Counted from the stretch's first letter, positions 37,041 through 45,433 are shown. The stretch: 64,000 nt of DNA from an uncultured Ezakiella sp. (GCF_943913045.1 NZ_CALTVH010000002.1:62001-126000); one strand, 5' to 3'. A program made the numbers and translations. Notes: generated by a model from the letters alone, not told the origin.

Positions 37041-37982
37041 TTATTCTGCAAAGTTTTCTTCTATATATTTTTCAGCTTGTGTGGCAGCAATTGCGCCGTC
37101 ACTGGTAGCTGTAACCACCTGTCTTAATAGTTTCTTTCTATTGTCTCCTGCTGCGAATACGCCAGGAATGTTTGTGTGCATGTTTTCATCTGTTACGATG
37201 TAACCGTCTTCCATATCAACAATGTCTTTTACGATATCGTTTTGTGGTAGGAATCCGATGAATACAAAGGCACCGAATGTTCCGTCTTCTTCATCAGCAT
37301 GAACTTCTCTGGTTTCCTTTGTCTTTGAGTCTTCAAAAACCATTGTGCTTAATAGTCCGTCACCCTTGAATTCTACTACGTTTGTATTGAAGATAAAGTC
37401 AAGTTTTGGATTTTTGAAAGCTTTTTCTTGAATACTCTTAGCAGCTCTTAGGTCTTCTTTTTCTTTTCTGTATACAATTGTAACTTTTCTAGCAAACTTT
37501 GTTAAGTACATAGCTTCTTCTAGTGCTGAGTCTCCACCACCGATTACATATACTTCAAAATCTTCAAAGAATGCCGCGTCACATGTAGCACAGTAGCTTA
37601 CGCCACGACCTGTGAATTCCTTTTCACCTGGGCATCCGATGTATCTTGGTGATGCACCTGTAGCAAGAATAACTGCTTTGGCTTCATAAGTTTTTTCTCT
37701 TCCGATAAGCTTCTTAACTTTTCCTTCGAGTTCAACTTCTTGAATGGTATCTAGAACAAATTCTGATCCAAATCCTTCAGCTTGTTCTTTCATTCTTTTG
37801 ATAAGTGATGGTCCGCCTGCGTTTTCAACGCTTCCTGGATAGTTAGCTACTTCATCAGTAGTAACGATTTGTCCACCTGCTTTTTCTTTTTCAATAATAA
37901 TTGTTTTGAGCTTTGCTCTTGCTGCGTATAATCCTGCAGCTAGTCCTGCTGGACCGCCTCCGATAATTGCTATATCGTACAT
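37041..37982 (-). CDS. trxB: Thioredoxin reductase
   Basis: This FAD enzyme uses a reduced pyridine nucleotide to reduce the grd-linked thioredoxin. The 313-residue protein has an FAD-binding GGGPAG at 8-13, the redox pair Cys131-Ala-Thr-Cys134, a second dinucleotide motif GGGDSALEEA near 153-162 and the C-terminal FAD motif GVFAAGDNR. Lys/Arg residues after the second fold (IVYRKEKEDLRA) fit NADPH use. It is the first gene of the grd operon, downstream of a glycine riboswitch. Confidence 0.96.
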   Translation of the reverse strand: MYDIAIIGGGPAGLAAGLYAARAKLKTIIIEKEKAGGQIVTTDEVANYPGSVENAGGPSLIKRMKEQAEGFGSEFVLDTIQEVELEGKVKKLIGREKTYEAKAVILATGASPRYIGCPGEKEFTGRGVSYCATCDAAFFEDFEVYVIGGGDSALEEAMYLTKFARKVTIVYRKEKEDLRAAKSIQEKAFKNPKLDFIFNTNVVEFKGDGLLSTMVFEDSKTKETREVHADEEDGTFGAFVFIGFLPQNDIVKDIVDMEDGYIVTDENMHTNIPGVFAAGDNRKKLLRQVVTATSDGAIAATQAEKYIEENFAE

Positions 37983-38040
37983 AAAAACCCTCCTTAACTT
38001 ATTTTATATATACCCAATCTACAAACAATAATAACGAACA

Positions 38041-38096
38041 TAAAAACAAGAACTCCTTACAATTCTGTAGCAAATAGCTTAAAACTTCAGAGTTCT
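38041..38096 (-). terminator. Riboswitch-linked terminator (expression platform)
   Basis: AGAACTC (38090-38096) can pair with GAGTTCT (38049-38055), plus one wobble pair, followed by TTGTTTTTA on the minus strand. The left arm is part of the conserved GGACAGAACTCTG tail of the glycine aptamer, so aptamer folding and terminator folding look mutually exclusive. That predicts transcription going on when glycine is bound. Confidence 0.65.
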
Positions 38097-38180
38097 GTCC
38101 TTCACATAATTCTTTTACCTGAGTTTTCTAAGCTGAGCTTATTATACCTTCGGTGCCAAATCGGTCTCTCTTATGTGACA
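38090..38180 (-). ncRNA. Glycine riboswitch (gcvT-type aptamer) controlling the grd operon
   Basis: On the minus strand the conserved blocks occur in order: P1 arm TCACATAA (38171-38178), GAGAG, GCACCGAAGG (38147-38156), a TAAGC/GCTTA P3b hairpin, ACTCAGGTAAAAG (38111-38123), P1 return arm TTATGTGA (38102-38109), then GGACAGAACTCTG. This is the pattern of a single glycine aptamer followed by the short remnant of a second. It starts about 25 bases after a promoter and lies directly upstream of trxB-grd. Confidence 0.88.
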
Positions 38181-38208
38181 TCATCCAGTTTATTAAGTTT
38201 GTAAATTA

Positions 38209-38236
38209 ATTATATCATATTTTTTCATAAAATCAA
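38209..38236 (-). promoter_or_regulatory. Promoter of the trxB-trxA-grdEAB operon
   Basis: TTGATT (38231-38236), a 16-bp spacer and TATAAT (38209-38214) with extended TGA lie on the minus strand, placing the transcript start just before the riboswitch. Confidence 0.8.
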
Positions 38237-38376
38237 TAGTTAAGTTTATTCATCCCAACTATTAGTGTAATGTCCATCTATTCACTAGACACATACCCAA
38301 CAACAAGGAGTTTATAAACATATTTTTACATTATTTTTAAAAATTTTTATTATTGTAACTTTAGTGACTGCTCTTG

Positions 38377-39987
38377 TTAACTATCCTTGTTCACTACATA
38401 AGAAGCAATGTTGTTGGAGTGGTCACTAATTCTTTCTAGATTTGAGATGCAATCTAAGAATACAATTCCCGGTGCAGCGTCTACATATTTGTTAGCAAGT
38501 CTGCGTATATGGTTTTGCCTGTAGGTTTCTTCCATTTGGTCAACACTGTCTTCTATATCAAAAGCTTTTTGTGCCAAGCCTTCATCTTTTTCTACAAAGG
38601 CCTCTATAGCTGTTTTGAAAACATTTTCACAGGCATCAAACATATGGCCAAGTTCTTCTAAACCATCTTGAGAAAAAATTATTTCATCGTTTTCAATATC
38701 TTCGTAGAGTTCGCAAATATTTTTAATATGGTCGCCAACTCTTTCGATGTCGTTTATCATGTACAAGAGATCGTCAATTTCCTTGTGCTCTGAATCGTTC
38801 AATAGGGACTCACGGCTTAGGGCAACCAAATAATTGGTAATTGACCTCTGCATGGAATTTATAACTTTTTCTCGCTCCATAATAGACTCGTAGTTTTTAG
38901 CCTTGTTATTTATTATTAAATCTTTAACCTCTTGTTGACTTTCTTTTACAAAGTCACCCATTCTAAGAGTTTCCTGCATGGCTTGACCTAGTGCAATTGA
39001 TGGAGTCTTTAACATTCTCTCATCAAGGTAAACTGTAAATTCATCACCAATATCACTACCTGGTATAACCTTTTCAGCCAAAGCTACAAGTTGCCTTGTA
39101 AATGGATACAATAGTAAGGTGTTTAAAATGTTAAATCCAAAGTGGCTGATAGCTATTTGAGATGGCAGCGAGGAAAAATTGCTTTCCATAAAATTGACAA
39201 AGGGTTCTTTAAATAAGACAAATAACACCAAAAATAACATTGACCCGATTACGTTAAAAATAAAGTGTAAAAACGCCGCCCTCTTTGCCGTCCTATGAGC
39301 TCCCATGGAGCTGATGGCAGCTGTAATTGTACTACCAATATTAGATCCCAGCAAAATTGGAAAAGCTGCTCCAATCGTAATTAAATTTTGCATGCCAAGG
39401 GCTTGGACAATACCAACTATAACAGATGAACTTTGAACCATAGCTGTGGCAACAAAACCTACCAGCACACCAACAACTGGAGATTGCAAGGTAGCAATTG
39501 CGTTAACAAAAAAAGGAGTATTGCCTAATGGCGCGAGCCCGCCTTCCATTGTCATCATACCGAAAAACAAAATACCAAAGCCTAGGATAGCTTCCCCCGT
39601 TGCCTTGACTGTCTTACTTTTCCCGGTAAGTAACAAAAGCGTACCGATGCCAATTAAGAGTGGGGCATATTGATTTAAGTTTAAAGCAATCAATATACCT
39701 GTCATGGTTGTACCAATATTGGCACCCATAATAACTCCGAGCGCTTGAGCAAGTGTCATTATACCAGCATTAACAAAACCTACAACCATAATTGTAGTAG
39801 CGGCACTCGATTGAATCATAGCCGTTACAAAAGCACCGACTATAATACCTCTAATTGTAGATTTGGTAAGGGCTCCTACAATCGCTTTAAGTTTTCTACC
39901 AGCAGCCTTTTGTAGACCATCGCCCATTAGTGTCATGCCATATAAAAAGAGTCCTAATCCTCCTATGACTTGCATCGCAATTTCCAT
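38377..39987 (-). CDS. Na+/phosphate cotransporter with PhoU-like domain
   Basis: This sodium-dependent phosphate transporter (NptA/YjbB family) has 536 residues. The membrane part has two inverted NaPi repeats, each with the diagnostic QSSA/QSSS turn (MIQSSAATT near 58-66, MVQSSSVIVG near 183-192). A cytoplasmic PhoU-like helical domain (about 335-530) follows. It appears to be a single-gene unit with its own promoter (40019-40047). No clear terminator was seen before the grd promoter. Confidence 0.93.
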   Translation of the reverse strand: MEIAMQVIGGLGLFLYGMTLMGDGLQKAAGRKLKAIVGALTKSTIRGIIVGAFVTAMIQSSAATTIMVVGFVNAGIMTLAQALGVIMGANIGTTMTGILIALNLNQYAPLLIGIGTLLLLTGKSKTVKATGEAILGFGILFFGMMTMEGGLAPLGNTPFFVNAIATLQSPVVGVLVGFVATAMVQSSSVIVGIVQALGMQNLITIGAAFPILLGSNIGSTITAAISSMGAHRTAKRAAFLHFIFNVIGSMLFLVLFVLFKEPFVNFMESNFSSLPSQIAISHFGFNILNTLLLYPFTRQLVALAEKVIPGSDIGDEFTVYLDERMLKTPSIALGQAMQETLRMGDFVKESQQEVKDLIINNKAKNYESIMEREKVINSMQRSITNYLVALSRESLLNDSEHKEIDDLLYMINDIERVGDHIKNICELYEDIENDEIIFSQDGLEELGHMFDACENVFKTAIEAFVEKDEGLAQKAFDIEDSVDQMEETYRQNHIRRLANKYVDAAPGIVFLDCISNLERISDHSNNIASYVVNKDS

Positions 39988-40018
39988 ATACTACTCCTTT
40001 AAAAAATATTCTAATTCT

Positions 40019-40047
40019 ATTGTATATCTTATTTATTAAATTGTAAA
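40019..40047 (-). promoter_or_regulatory. Promoter of the Na+/phosphate cotransporter gene
   Basis: TTTACA (40042-40047), a 17-bp spacer and TACAAT (40019-40024) lie on the minus strand about 30 bases upstream of the start codon. GGAG-type ribosome binding site follows. Confidence 0.72.
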
Positions 40048-40057
40048 GTGTTTTGGG

Positions 40058-40525
40058 TCACCTTTTTAGGAAGGGAAAATCTATTTGACGCAAAGCTTCA
40101 TATAGGACAATATTCGCCGAGTTGGCCAAATTTAAGCTTCTTTTTATCTCCGTTATCATAGGAATTTTTATTAAAGATTCCCTATAGGCATCTAAAATTT
40201 CATTTGGAAGCCCCTTGGTCTCTTTGCCAAAAACAATAAAATCATTGTCCTTGTACTCCACCTCATGATAATATTTTGTTGCCTTTGTGGTTGCAAAATA
40301 AATATTTGCCCCCTCGTTTTTTTCTATAAATTCATCAAAATTTTTATAAATGCTTAGATCAACAAGTGGCCAATAGTCAAGACCTGACCTTTTTAAATAC
40401 TTATCTGATATTTCAAAGCCAAATGGCTCTATTAGATGAAGCCTTGTCGATGTTAAGGCACAAGTCCTGGCAATGGCACCAGTGTTGTGTGGAATTTCTG
40501 GTTCATGTAAAACAATATTTAGCAT
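40058..40525 (-). CDS. trmL: tRNA (cytidine/uridine-34 2'-O)-methyltransferase TrmL
   Basis: This SPOUT-class methyltransferase modifies the wobble base of leucine tRNAs. The 155-residue length matches TrmL. Family motifs are HEPEIPHNTGAIARTCA at about 7-23, FGKETKGLPNEIL at about 103-115 and IPMITEIKRSLNLANSANIVLYEALRQ at about 124-149, which build the trefoil-knot AdoMet site. Its start lies inside the end of the HAD phosphatase gene (7-base overlap). Confidence 0.94.
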   Translation of the reverse strand: MLNIVLHEPEIPHNTGAIARTCALTSTRLHLIEPFGFEISDKYLKRSGLDYWPLVDLSIYKNFDEFIEKNEGANIYFATTKATKYYHEVEYKDNDFIVFGKETKGLPNEILDAYRESLIKIPMITEIKRSLNLANSANIVLYEALRQIDFPFLKR

Positions 40526-41331
40526 CCTATTAGCTCCTTAATTTTTTTATAGACGCCTTCCTCGTTATAGTGGCCTATGACTTCAGATTTTGAAATTTCT
40601 TTTATATGATCAGGGGCGTTTCCCATCAAAAATCCATGACCAACAATATTTAGCATAGGCAGATCATTTTCATTGTCTCCAAAAGCGGCCACGTCTTTTA
40701 AGTCAATGTTATGACTTTGAGCAATTGTTTTAATGGCAATTTTCTTTGTAGCAAGTGGCGATGTGATTTCAATATTATTTATCCAAGAAGAGCTATTGTG
40801 AATTCCCTTTTCATCCAAGAGTTTCCTAAAGGCAAGTCTTTTTTCGTTATCGTCATCAATAATAATTATTTTATAGATTTCCTCGTCGAGGTTTTTCATT
40901 TCATCAAAACCCATAACCCTAACCTTTAATAGATCGTCATAGCCCTTGGGCATACGCCTCCTGTTAGTAGCGCTTGGATTGTCACCATATGGTGTTATAA
41001 GTCCATCTATAGGATATAGGTGAAAATACATATCGGTTTCATGCAAGAGATCAATAGCCAAATTCAATTTGTCCTTGTCTATTGGAGCATTGTATATTTT
41101 TTTATTGTTCTCATCAAAAATGCAAGCTCCATTCGTGCTTGCAATTGATGCATTTAACCCATATACTTCCTTGTACTTTTTAGGACTTATATAAACCCTC
41201 CCAGTTACCAGGGCGAGCTTAATCCCGTTATCTTGAGCGTAATGCAAGGCTTTTACAGTATTACCTGAAATTTCATAGTCACTATTTAATAAAGTGCCAT
41301 CCATATCAAAAGCCATTAATTTAATTGTCAT
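40519..41331 (-). CDS. Cof-type HAD-superfamily phosphatase
   Basis: This 270-residue haloacid-dehalogenase hydrolase of the Cof/type IIB group probably dephosphorylates sugar phosphates or flavin/pyridoxal precursors. Motif I is DMDGTLLNSD (about 9-18), motif II LVTGR, motif III Lys near 193 (ATKKIAIKTI) and motif IV AFGDNENDLPML (about 213-224). A substrate-specifying cap domain fills the middle. The natural substrate cannot be predicted. It overlaps nrdR by 11 bases. Confidence 0.88.
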   Translation of the reverse strand: MTIKLMAFDMDGTLLNSDYEISGNTVKALHYAQDNGIKLALVTGRVYISPKKYKEVYGLNASIASTNGACIFDENNKKIYNAPIDKDKLNLAIDLLHETDMYFHLYPIDGLITPYGDNPSATNRRRMPKGYDDLLKVRVMGFDEMKNLDEEIYKIIIIDDDNEKRLAFRKLLDEKGIHNSSSWINNIEITSPLATKKIAIKTIAQSHNIDLKDVAAFGDNENDLPMLNIVGHGFLMGNAPDHIKEISKSEVIGHYNEEGVYKKIKELIGC

Positions 41332-41785
41332 CTCTTTCCTCTATTATTTTTTTCAGTTCTTCCATAAATGTTTTTGAGTCCTTAAATGACCTATACACAC
41401 TTGCAAATCTAACATAGCTTATCTCGTCGATTTTTTTAAGGTCTTCCATAACCATTTCCCCTATTTCCGAAGTTGGAATTTGTTTAACCATTTGGTTCCT
41501 ACATTCTCTTTCAACATTGTCGACAATTTTATTCATAGTTTCAGAAGTGACAGGTCTTTTTTCACAGGCTCTAATAATGCCTCTTAAGATTTTTTCTCTA
41601 TCAAACTCTTGAGTAGAGCCATCTTTCTTTAAAACTAAAAGTGGGGCCATTTCATATCTTTCATAGGTTGTAAACCTAAATTGACATTTTAGGCACTCGC
41701 GTCTTCTTCTAATTGTTTTGTGGTCTTCAGTTTGTCTACTATCAACTACTTTTGAATCGTGGTAGCCACATTTTGGACAATACAT
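41321..41785 (-). CDS. nrdR: Transcriptional repressor NrdR
   Basis: NrdR represses ribonucleotide reductase genes in response to ATP/dATP. The 154-residue protein has the N-terminal zinc ribbon (CPKCGYHDSKVVDSR at 3-17 and CLKC at about 31-38... ending RRRRECLKCQFRFTTYER) and an ATP-cone domain (about 48-138; KKDGSTQEFDREKILRGI). No NrdR boxes or nrd genes are seen in this window, so targets lie elsewhere. It heads the nrdR-HAD-trmL unit. Confidence 0.95.
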   Translation of the reverse strand: MYCPKCGYHDSKVVDSRQTEDHKTIRRRRECLKCQFRFTTYERYEMAPLLVLKKDGSTQEFDREKILRGIIRACEKRPVTSETMNKIVDNVERECRNQMVKQIPTSEIGEMVMEDLKKIDEISYVRFASVYRSFKDSKTFMEELKKIIEERDDN

Positions 41786-41811
41786 AATTACCTCCCTGTT
41801 ATATAAACAAA

Positions 41812-41841
41812 ATTATAAATAAAAAGACGCTTGTATGCCAA
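41812..41841 (-). promoter_or_regulatory. Possible nrdR promoter overlapping the ftsZ terminator
   Basis: TTGGCA (41836-41841, in the terminator stem-loop), an 18-bp spacer and TATAAT (41812-41817) lie on the minus strand just before the nrdR ribosome binding site (GGGAGG). Confidence 0.5.
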
Positions 41842-41847
41842 GCGCCT
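41819..41847 (-). terminator. Terminator after ftsZ
   Basis: A 9-bp stem AGGCGCTTG/CAAGCGTCT (41839-41847 with 41825-41833, one G-U) with a 5-base loop is followed by TTTTTA on the minus strand, 10 bases after the ftsZ stop. Confidence 0.88.
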
Positions 41848-41856
41848 AATTTAATA

Positions 41857-42921
41857 CTATCCTCTTAAAAATGGTGGGATATCAAGCTGCCAAGGATCTG
41901 TTTTCTTTTCTTCTTTATCTTCACTTTCTTCTGTGCCCTCAGCTGCATCTGCTGTTTTACCAGCTGCCTTGCCTTCAAACTCAGTTGCAATAACTGTGAT
42001 CTTGATTGAGTCACCAAGTGATTCGTCAATACCAGCACCAAAAATAATATTAGCTTCAGAGTCAACTGCTTGTCTAATAAAGTCAGATGCTTCATTGAGT
42101 TCAAGCATACCCAGGTCTTCTGAACCTGTAATATTGATAAGAACAGATTTTGCACCTTCGATGGATGTTTCTAGTAGAGGAGATTCGATTGCAAGCTTTG
42201 CAGCTTCAGTAGCACGATTATCTCCTTGAGCAAATCCAATACCCATGTGAGCAATTCCTTGATCTTGCATAATTGTCTTAACGTCAGCGAAGTCAAGGTT
42301 AATTAAGTTAGGTACAGAAATCAAATCTGATATACCTTGGATACCTTGTCTTAAAACGTCATCAGCCATCATAAACGCATCTTTCATTGTAGTTTTCTTT
42401 TCGGAAATTTGAAGAAGTTTGTCATTAGGAATGATAACGAGAGTATCCACTTTCATTTTTAATTCAGCAATACCAGTTTCAGCATTTCTCATACGTTGTC
42501 TACCTTCAAAAGTAAATGGCTTTGTGACAACACCAACTGTAAGTATGCCCATTTCTTTTGCTAGTTCAGCTACAACTGGAGCAGCACCAGTACCGGTTCC
42601 GCCACCCATTCCGCTGGCAATAAATACCATATCAGCACCACTTAATTCAGCAATAATTTCATCTTTGTTTTCCATTGCTGCTTGCGCGCCAATGCTTGGG
42701 TTAGCTCCTGCACCTAGTCCCTTTGTAATTTTTTCTCCAATTTGAACTCTTGTTTCGGCCTTGCTTGATTGAAGGGCTTGGCGATCTGTATTTAATGCAA
42801 TAAATTCAACCCCTTTAACTCCACATTCAATCATTCTGTTTACTGCGTTGTTTCCGCCTCCGCCAACACCTATAACTTTGATTTTGGCAAATTTGTCAAC
42901 GTCCATTTCAAAATCAATCAT
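41857..42921 (-). CDS. ftsZ: Cell division protein FtsZ
   Basis: FtsZ is the tubulin-like GTPase that forms the division ring. The 354-residue protein has [13 protein letters not shown] near 18-30, the tubulin signature GGGTGTG at 106-112, the T7 loop ([13 protein letters not shown] and following [11 protein letters not shown]) and a short acidic Glu/Lys linker. The C-terminal peptide ([11 protein letters not shown]) docks FtsA or SepF partners. Since ftsA is absent from this cluster, SepF or a distant FtsA may be the anchor. It has a probable promoter at 42951 and its own terminator. Confidence 0.97.
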   Translation of the reverse strand: MIDFEMDVDKFAKIKVIGVGGGGNNAVNRMIECGVKGVEFIALNTDRQALQSSKAETRVQIGEKITKGLGAGANPSIGAQAAMENKDEIIAELSGADMVFIASGMGGGTGTGAAPVVAELAKEMGILTVGVVTKPFTFEGRQRMRNAETGIAELKMKVDTLVIIPNDKLLQISEKKTTMKDAFMMADDVLRQGIQGISDLISVPNLINLDFADVKTIMQDQGIAHMGIGFAQGDNRATEAAKLAIESPLLETSIEGAKSVLINITGSEDLGMLELNEASDFIRQAVDSEANIIFGAGIDESLGDSIKITVIATEFEGKAAGKTADAAEGTEESEDKEEKKTDPWQLDIPPFLRG

Positions 42922-42950
42922 AACTTTCCCCCTAAAAATTTCTTGTATAT

Positions 42951-42959
42951 ATTATAACA
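42951..42959 (-). promoter_or_regulatory. Extended -10 promoter of ftsZ
   Basis: On the minus strand TGT TATAAT lies (TATAAT at 42951-42956) just after the sbp stop and about 30 bases before the ftsZ start. No good -35 is seen, so it relies on the extended -10. Confidence 0.5.
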
Positions 42960-42966
42960 CATAATT

Positions 42967-43305
42967 CTAATTAATGCTATTTTTAATTAAAATTCTTCTT
43001 ATCTCAGCAAAATTATTAAAAATTCTGCTACCAAAAACTACAATTGTTGCGTAGTACATTGGCACCCCTACTTTTTGTCCAAAATAAGTAAGCACCACCG
43101 CAATTATTGTATTGCCTATAAAGCCTGACAAAAATATTTTGTTCTCAAATTTATTTTGCAAGCTTGCGTTAATTCCTCCAAAAACCGAATCCATTGATGC
43201 AAGTATAATAACTGATACATAAATTGTGTATGCAGTATTGTAAGTGTATGGCAAAACCACACCTATAATTATACCAACTATCAAGCCCAAAATTACAACC
43301 AGCAC
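42967..43305 (-). CDS. sbp: Small basic protein Sbp (DUF1290 family)
   Basis: This 112-residue membrane protein has four hydrophobic stretches (about 3-20, 25-45, 55-75 and 80-95) and the conserved block SMDSVFGGINASLQNKFENKIFLSGFIGN. The family is encoded between DUF881 genes and ftsZ in many Clostridia and Bacilli; its biochemical role is unknown, though division context is consistent. It overlaps the upstream DUF881 gene by one base. Confidence 0.88.
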   Translation of the reverse strand: MLVVILGLIVGIIIGVVLPYTYNTAYTIYVSVIILASMDSVFGGINASLQNKFENKIFLSGFIGNTIIAVVLTYFGQKVGVPMYYATIVVFGSRIFNNFAEIRRILIKNSIN

Positions 43306-43970
43306 TATCTCACCTTCTTTGGAATAAATATTTCATCCGATTTCTTAATCTCAACCTTTATACTATAAACATCTTCTAACAACTTCAGATATCCACTTGT
43401 ATCATAGAGGCCTGCATAGAGCTTTTCAGCATCTCCAATTGCCCTTATAACAAAGGGAACAGCTTTTGGGACTCCGTCAATCCTAACAACAGGCCCCCCA
43501 CACTTTACATCTGTCGTTTCAATTAGCCTGATGTCATTTATAGAAATTGCCTCAGCGCCATTTGATTTTAAATCGTTTACAATATTAATAATATCAATAT
43601 CGTGAACTATACCAAAATTTGTGTTTTCAAATAAAGTATCCTTACTATCTTCTAATATAATTTCCACACCCTGGCCAGTCAAATCCGTTTCACAGGCCAG
43701 CTTTTGGTAGCTATCTCTCTCAGATCTCAAGTGCTCTTCCATTACTTCTGGGGATTGAAGACTCTTTAATTGCCTTGCCTTCTCGTTTAAATCCGCTATT
43801 ATCTCTTTATTGACCCTTATCTGCTCATTTACAATTGCAAGCTCCTTGTTTTTGTTTGCACCTATAAATTCACTCTCCAAGTCCTCGGTTTCAACATTCA
43901 TCTTAAGGCTCAGTCCAAGCAAGATACTCATAAATACTGTGACTATAATTATTAATTTATTTATCTTCAT
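43305..43970 (-). CDS. DUF881-family divisome-associated membrane protein (copy 2)
   Basis: This 221-residue protein has one N-terminal membrane helix (about 5-23), a coiled-coil stretch (about 35-80) and a DUF881 extracytoplasmic domain with the recurring elements DLTGQGVEIILED, IVNDLKSNGAEAISIND and PFVIRAIGD. I chose ATG 43970 because it gives a clean N-terminal helix; the frame is open to a TTG at 43988. It overlaps the first DUF881 gene by 14 bases and sbp by one base. The molecular function is not established. Confidence 0.82.
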   Translation of the reverse strand: MKINKLIIIVTVFMSILLGLSLKMNVETEDLESEFIGANKNKELAIVNEQIRVNKEIIADLNEKARQLKSLQSPEVMEEHLRSERDSYQKLACETDLTGQGVEIILEDSKDTLFENTNFGIVHDIDIINIVNDLKSNGAEAISINDIRLIETTDVKCGGPVVRIDGVPKAVPFVIRAIGDAEKLYAGLYDTSGYLKLLEDVYSIKVEIKKSDEIFIPKKVR

Positions 43971-44679
43971 TTGAAACCGTCTTAGCAAATTTAAAATCTT
44001 TGAGCATATTTATTTTTTCTACGTTAACGTTTTCATCTTCTTTGACAATAACTTCAAAACCATAATTTCTCAAGGAATCCATGACACCGGTTTTAATATT
44101 AAGGGCTGGAATAATTGTATCCTTGTCCCCAATAGCCTTTATAATAATAGGAGCGCTAACACTGACACCATTTATTTCCAAAAGCCTTTGAGCAAGTTCG
44201 ACCTCCGTATAGGCGGTAATCCTTTGGCCATTAATTGAAATAGCCTCAGCCCCTGCCGAATTCAAAACTGAAATCAGCCTTAATATTATCTCTGAATTAT
44301 TGTCTATTGATGAGCCTGCGTCCTCGATATCCTTAGGGTTATTAATAGTAATAATAATCCCCTTGCCAGTCACGTCTGTCATGCAAGCTAGCTTTTTATA
44401 TTTTTCAATCTCATCATACAAGATGCTTGTCTTGTCGTCATTCTCCTTGTATTCATTTTCATAAGCAAGGATTAAATTATTTAAGTCCTCTATTTCTTTT
44501 CTCTGCTTATCGCGTTCTTCTATTGATTTTTTTAACTCTGTCGCCAGCTCCCTAGACCTGAGTTCTCCATCCTTGGTTTTAATTGAATTATTTTTGCTAA
44601 CAGTCCTTGCTTGAAGACCAATAACGATTCCCAAAATAATTGATACAAGCAAAAGTGCAATAGAATTTTTATTCTTCAT
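43957..44679 (-). CDS. DUF881-family divisome-associated membrane protein (copy 1)
   Basis: This is a paralogue of the neighbouring gene, with 240 residues: a membrane helix (about 7-25), a long coiled coil (about 30-90) and a DUF881 domain with DVTGKGIIITINNPKD, LISVLNSAGAEAISING and APIIIKAIGD. Both copies sit between ftsQ and sbp-ftsZ, the usual Clostridia arrangement. A structural or regulatory role at the septum is inferred only from context. It overlaps ftsQ by 11 bases. Confidence 0.85.
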   Translation of the reverse strand: MKNKNSIALLLVSIILGIVIGLQARTVSKNNSIKTKDGELRSRELATELKKSIEERDKQRKEIEDLNNLILAYENEYKENDDKTSILYDEIEKYKKLACMTDVTGKGIIITINNPKDIEDAGSSIDNNSEIILRLISVLNSAGAEAISINGQRITAYTEVELAQRLLEINGVSVSAPIIIKAIGDKDTIIPALNIKTGVMDSLRNYGFEVIVKEDENVNVEKINMLKDFKFAKTVSNEDK

Positions 44680-45433
44680 TCTTGCCCTCCTTTTTGGGAA
44701 CTATTACAGCCGGATCCATATTGAGCTTAATAATTTCTGCCGATTTACCTTGATCGCTTAAGTTTTCTAAGGCATTTACAATAAAGTTTAGCTTGTACTT
44801 TATATTTTCAGCCCTTCCAAAGTCAATTTTTACATTGCCATCCCTAAGCATACCAAACTCATTGTTCTTTTGAAAACGAATCTCCTTATATTTTTTAAGC
44901 TCTCCAACTTCCCTGGCTGTATCTAAAATTACCTTTAGCGACTCTAGGCTCTCGTCTATTTCAAAGATATTATCTCCTGGCTCTATGGCTTTTATTTCAT
45001 GGCCCTTTACAAGGGGTAAGACATCCGTAGCCTCAACCTTTTTAAGGACCCTTCCCTCGCTATCACAGATATAAATCTTTCCACCTGAATAATAGCTAAA
45101 ATCTTCATCTCTCTCTGTGATAACTATTGAAATTTTATTTTTTGACTCCCTAGATATTTGAACATCTTTTACATAAGGAAGCTTTCTAATATTTTCTTCG
45201 GCCACTTTTACATTAGCCTTTAAAACATTTTCTCCATACTTAAAAGCACTTGCATCCACAACTTCTTTCTCAGTTGTTTTTTTGCAGCCACTAACGCCAA
45301 TGACATCTAGTTTAAAAAAACTTGTGTTAAAAAGCAGGTATAAGACTCCAAGAACACTAATAATTGCTGTAAATATACCGACTCGCCTGATCTTCTCAAG
45401 CCGTCTTTTTTCTTTTCTTGTCATCTTTTTCAT
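44669..45433 (-). CDS. ftsQ: Cell division protein FtsQ/DivIB
   Basis: This bitopic divisome protein bridges early and late division proteins with FtsL. The 254-residue sequence has a basic cytoplasmic tail (KKMTRKEKRRLEKIRR), one membrane helix (about 18-38), a POTRA domain (about 40-112; FKLDVIGVSGCKKTTEKEVV, IRKLPYVKDVQISRE) and an FtsQ domain to the C-terminus. It starts one base after the murG stop, the common murG-divIB order of Firmicutes. Confidence 0.9.
   Translation of the reverse strand: MKKMTRKEKRRLEKIRRVGIFTAIISVLGVLYLLFNTSFFKLDVIGVSGCKKTTEKEVVDASAFKYGENVLKANVKVAEENIRKLPYVKDVQISRESKNKISIVITERDEDFSYYSGGKIYICDSEGRVLKKVEATDVLPLVKGHEIKAIEPGDNIFEIDESLESLKVILDTAREVGELKKYKEIRFQKNNEFGMLRDGNVKIDFGRAENIKYKLNFIVNALENLSDQGKSAEIIKLNMDPAVIVPKKEGKNEE

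Larger units (their letters stand above)
37983..38376. other. Intergenic region upstream of trxB
   Basis: In transcription order this 394-base gap holds about 140 bases after the Na/phosphate transporter stop without a clear terminator, an extended -10 promoter (38209-38236), a glycine riboswitch aptamer (38098-38180), a terminator-like expression platform (38041-38096) and the trxB ribosome binding site. A TTGGGTATGTGT motif (minus strand, 38291-38302) resembles one in the grdC leader. Confidence 0.7.

Noticed and set aside
38041..38110. Second complete glycine aptamer
   Set aside because: Only the GGACAGAACTCTG remnant follows the first aptamer; the second ACCGAAGG and CAGG-AAAAG blocks are missing, so a single aptamer is called.
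38237..38376. Terminator of the Na+/phosphate cotransporter gene
   Set aside because: No stem with a following T run on the minus strand could be found; AT-rich stretches there do not form a convincing hairpin.
41865..42155. 96-residue minus-strand ORF inside ftsZ
   Set aside because: It is a shadow frame of ftsZ with low-complexity Leu/Lys/Gln content and no ribosome binding site.
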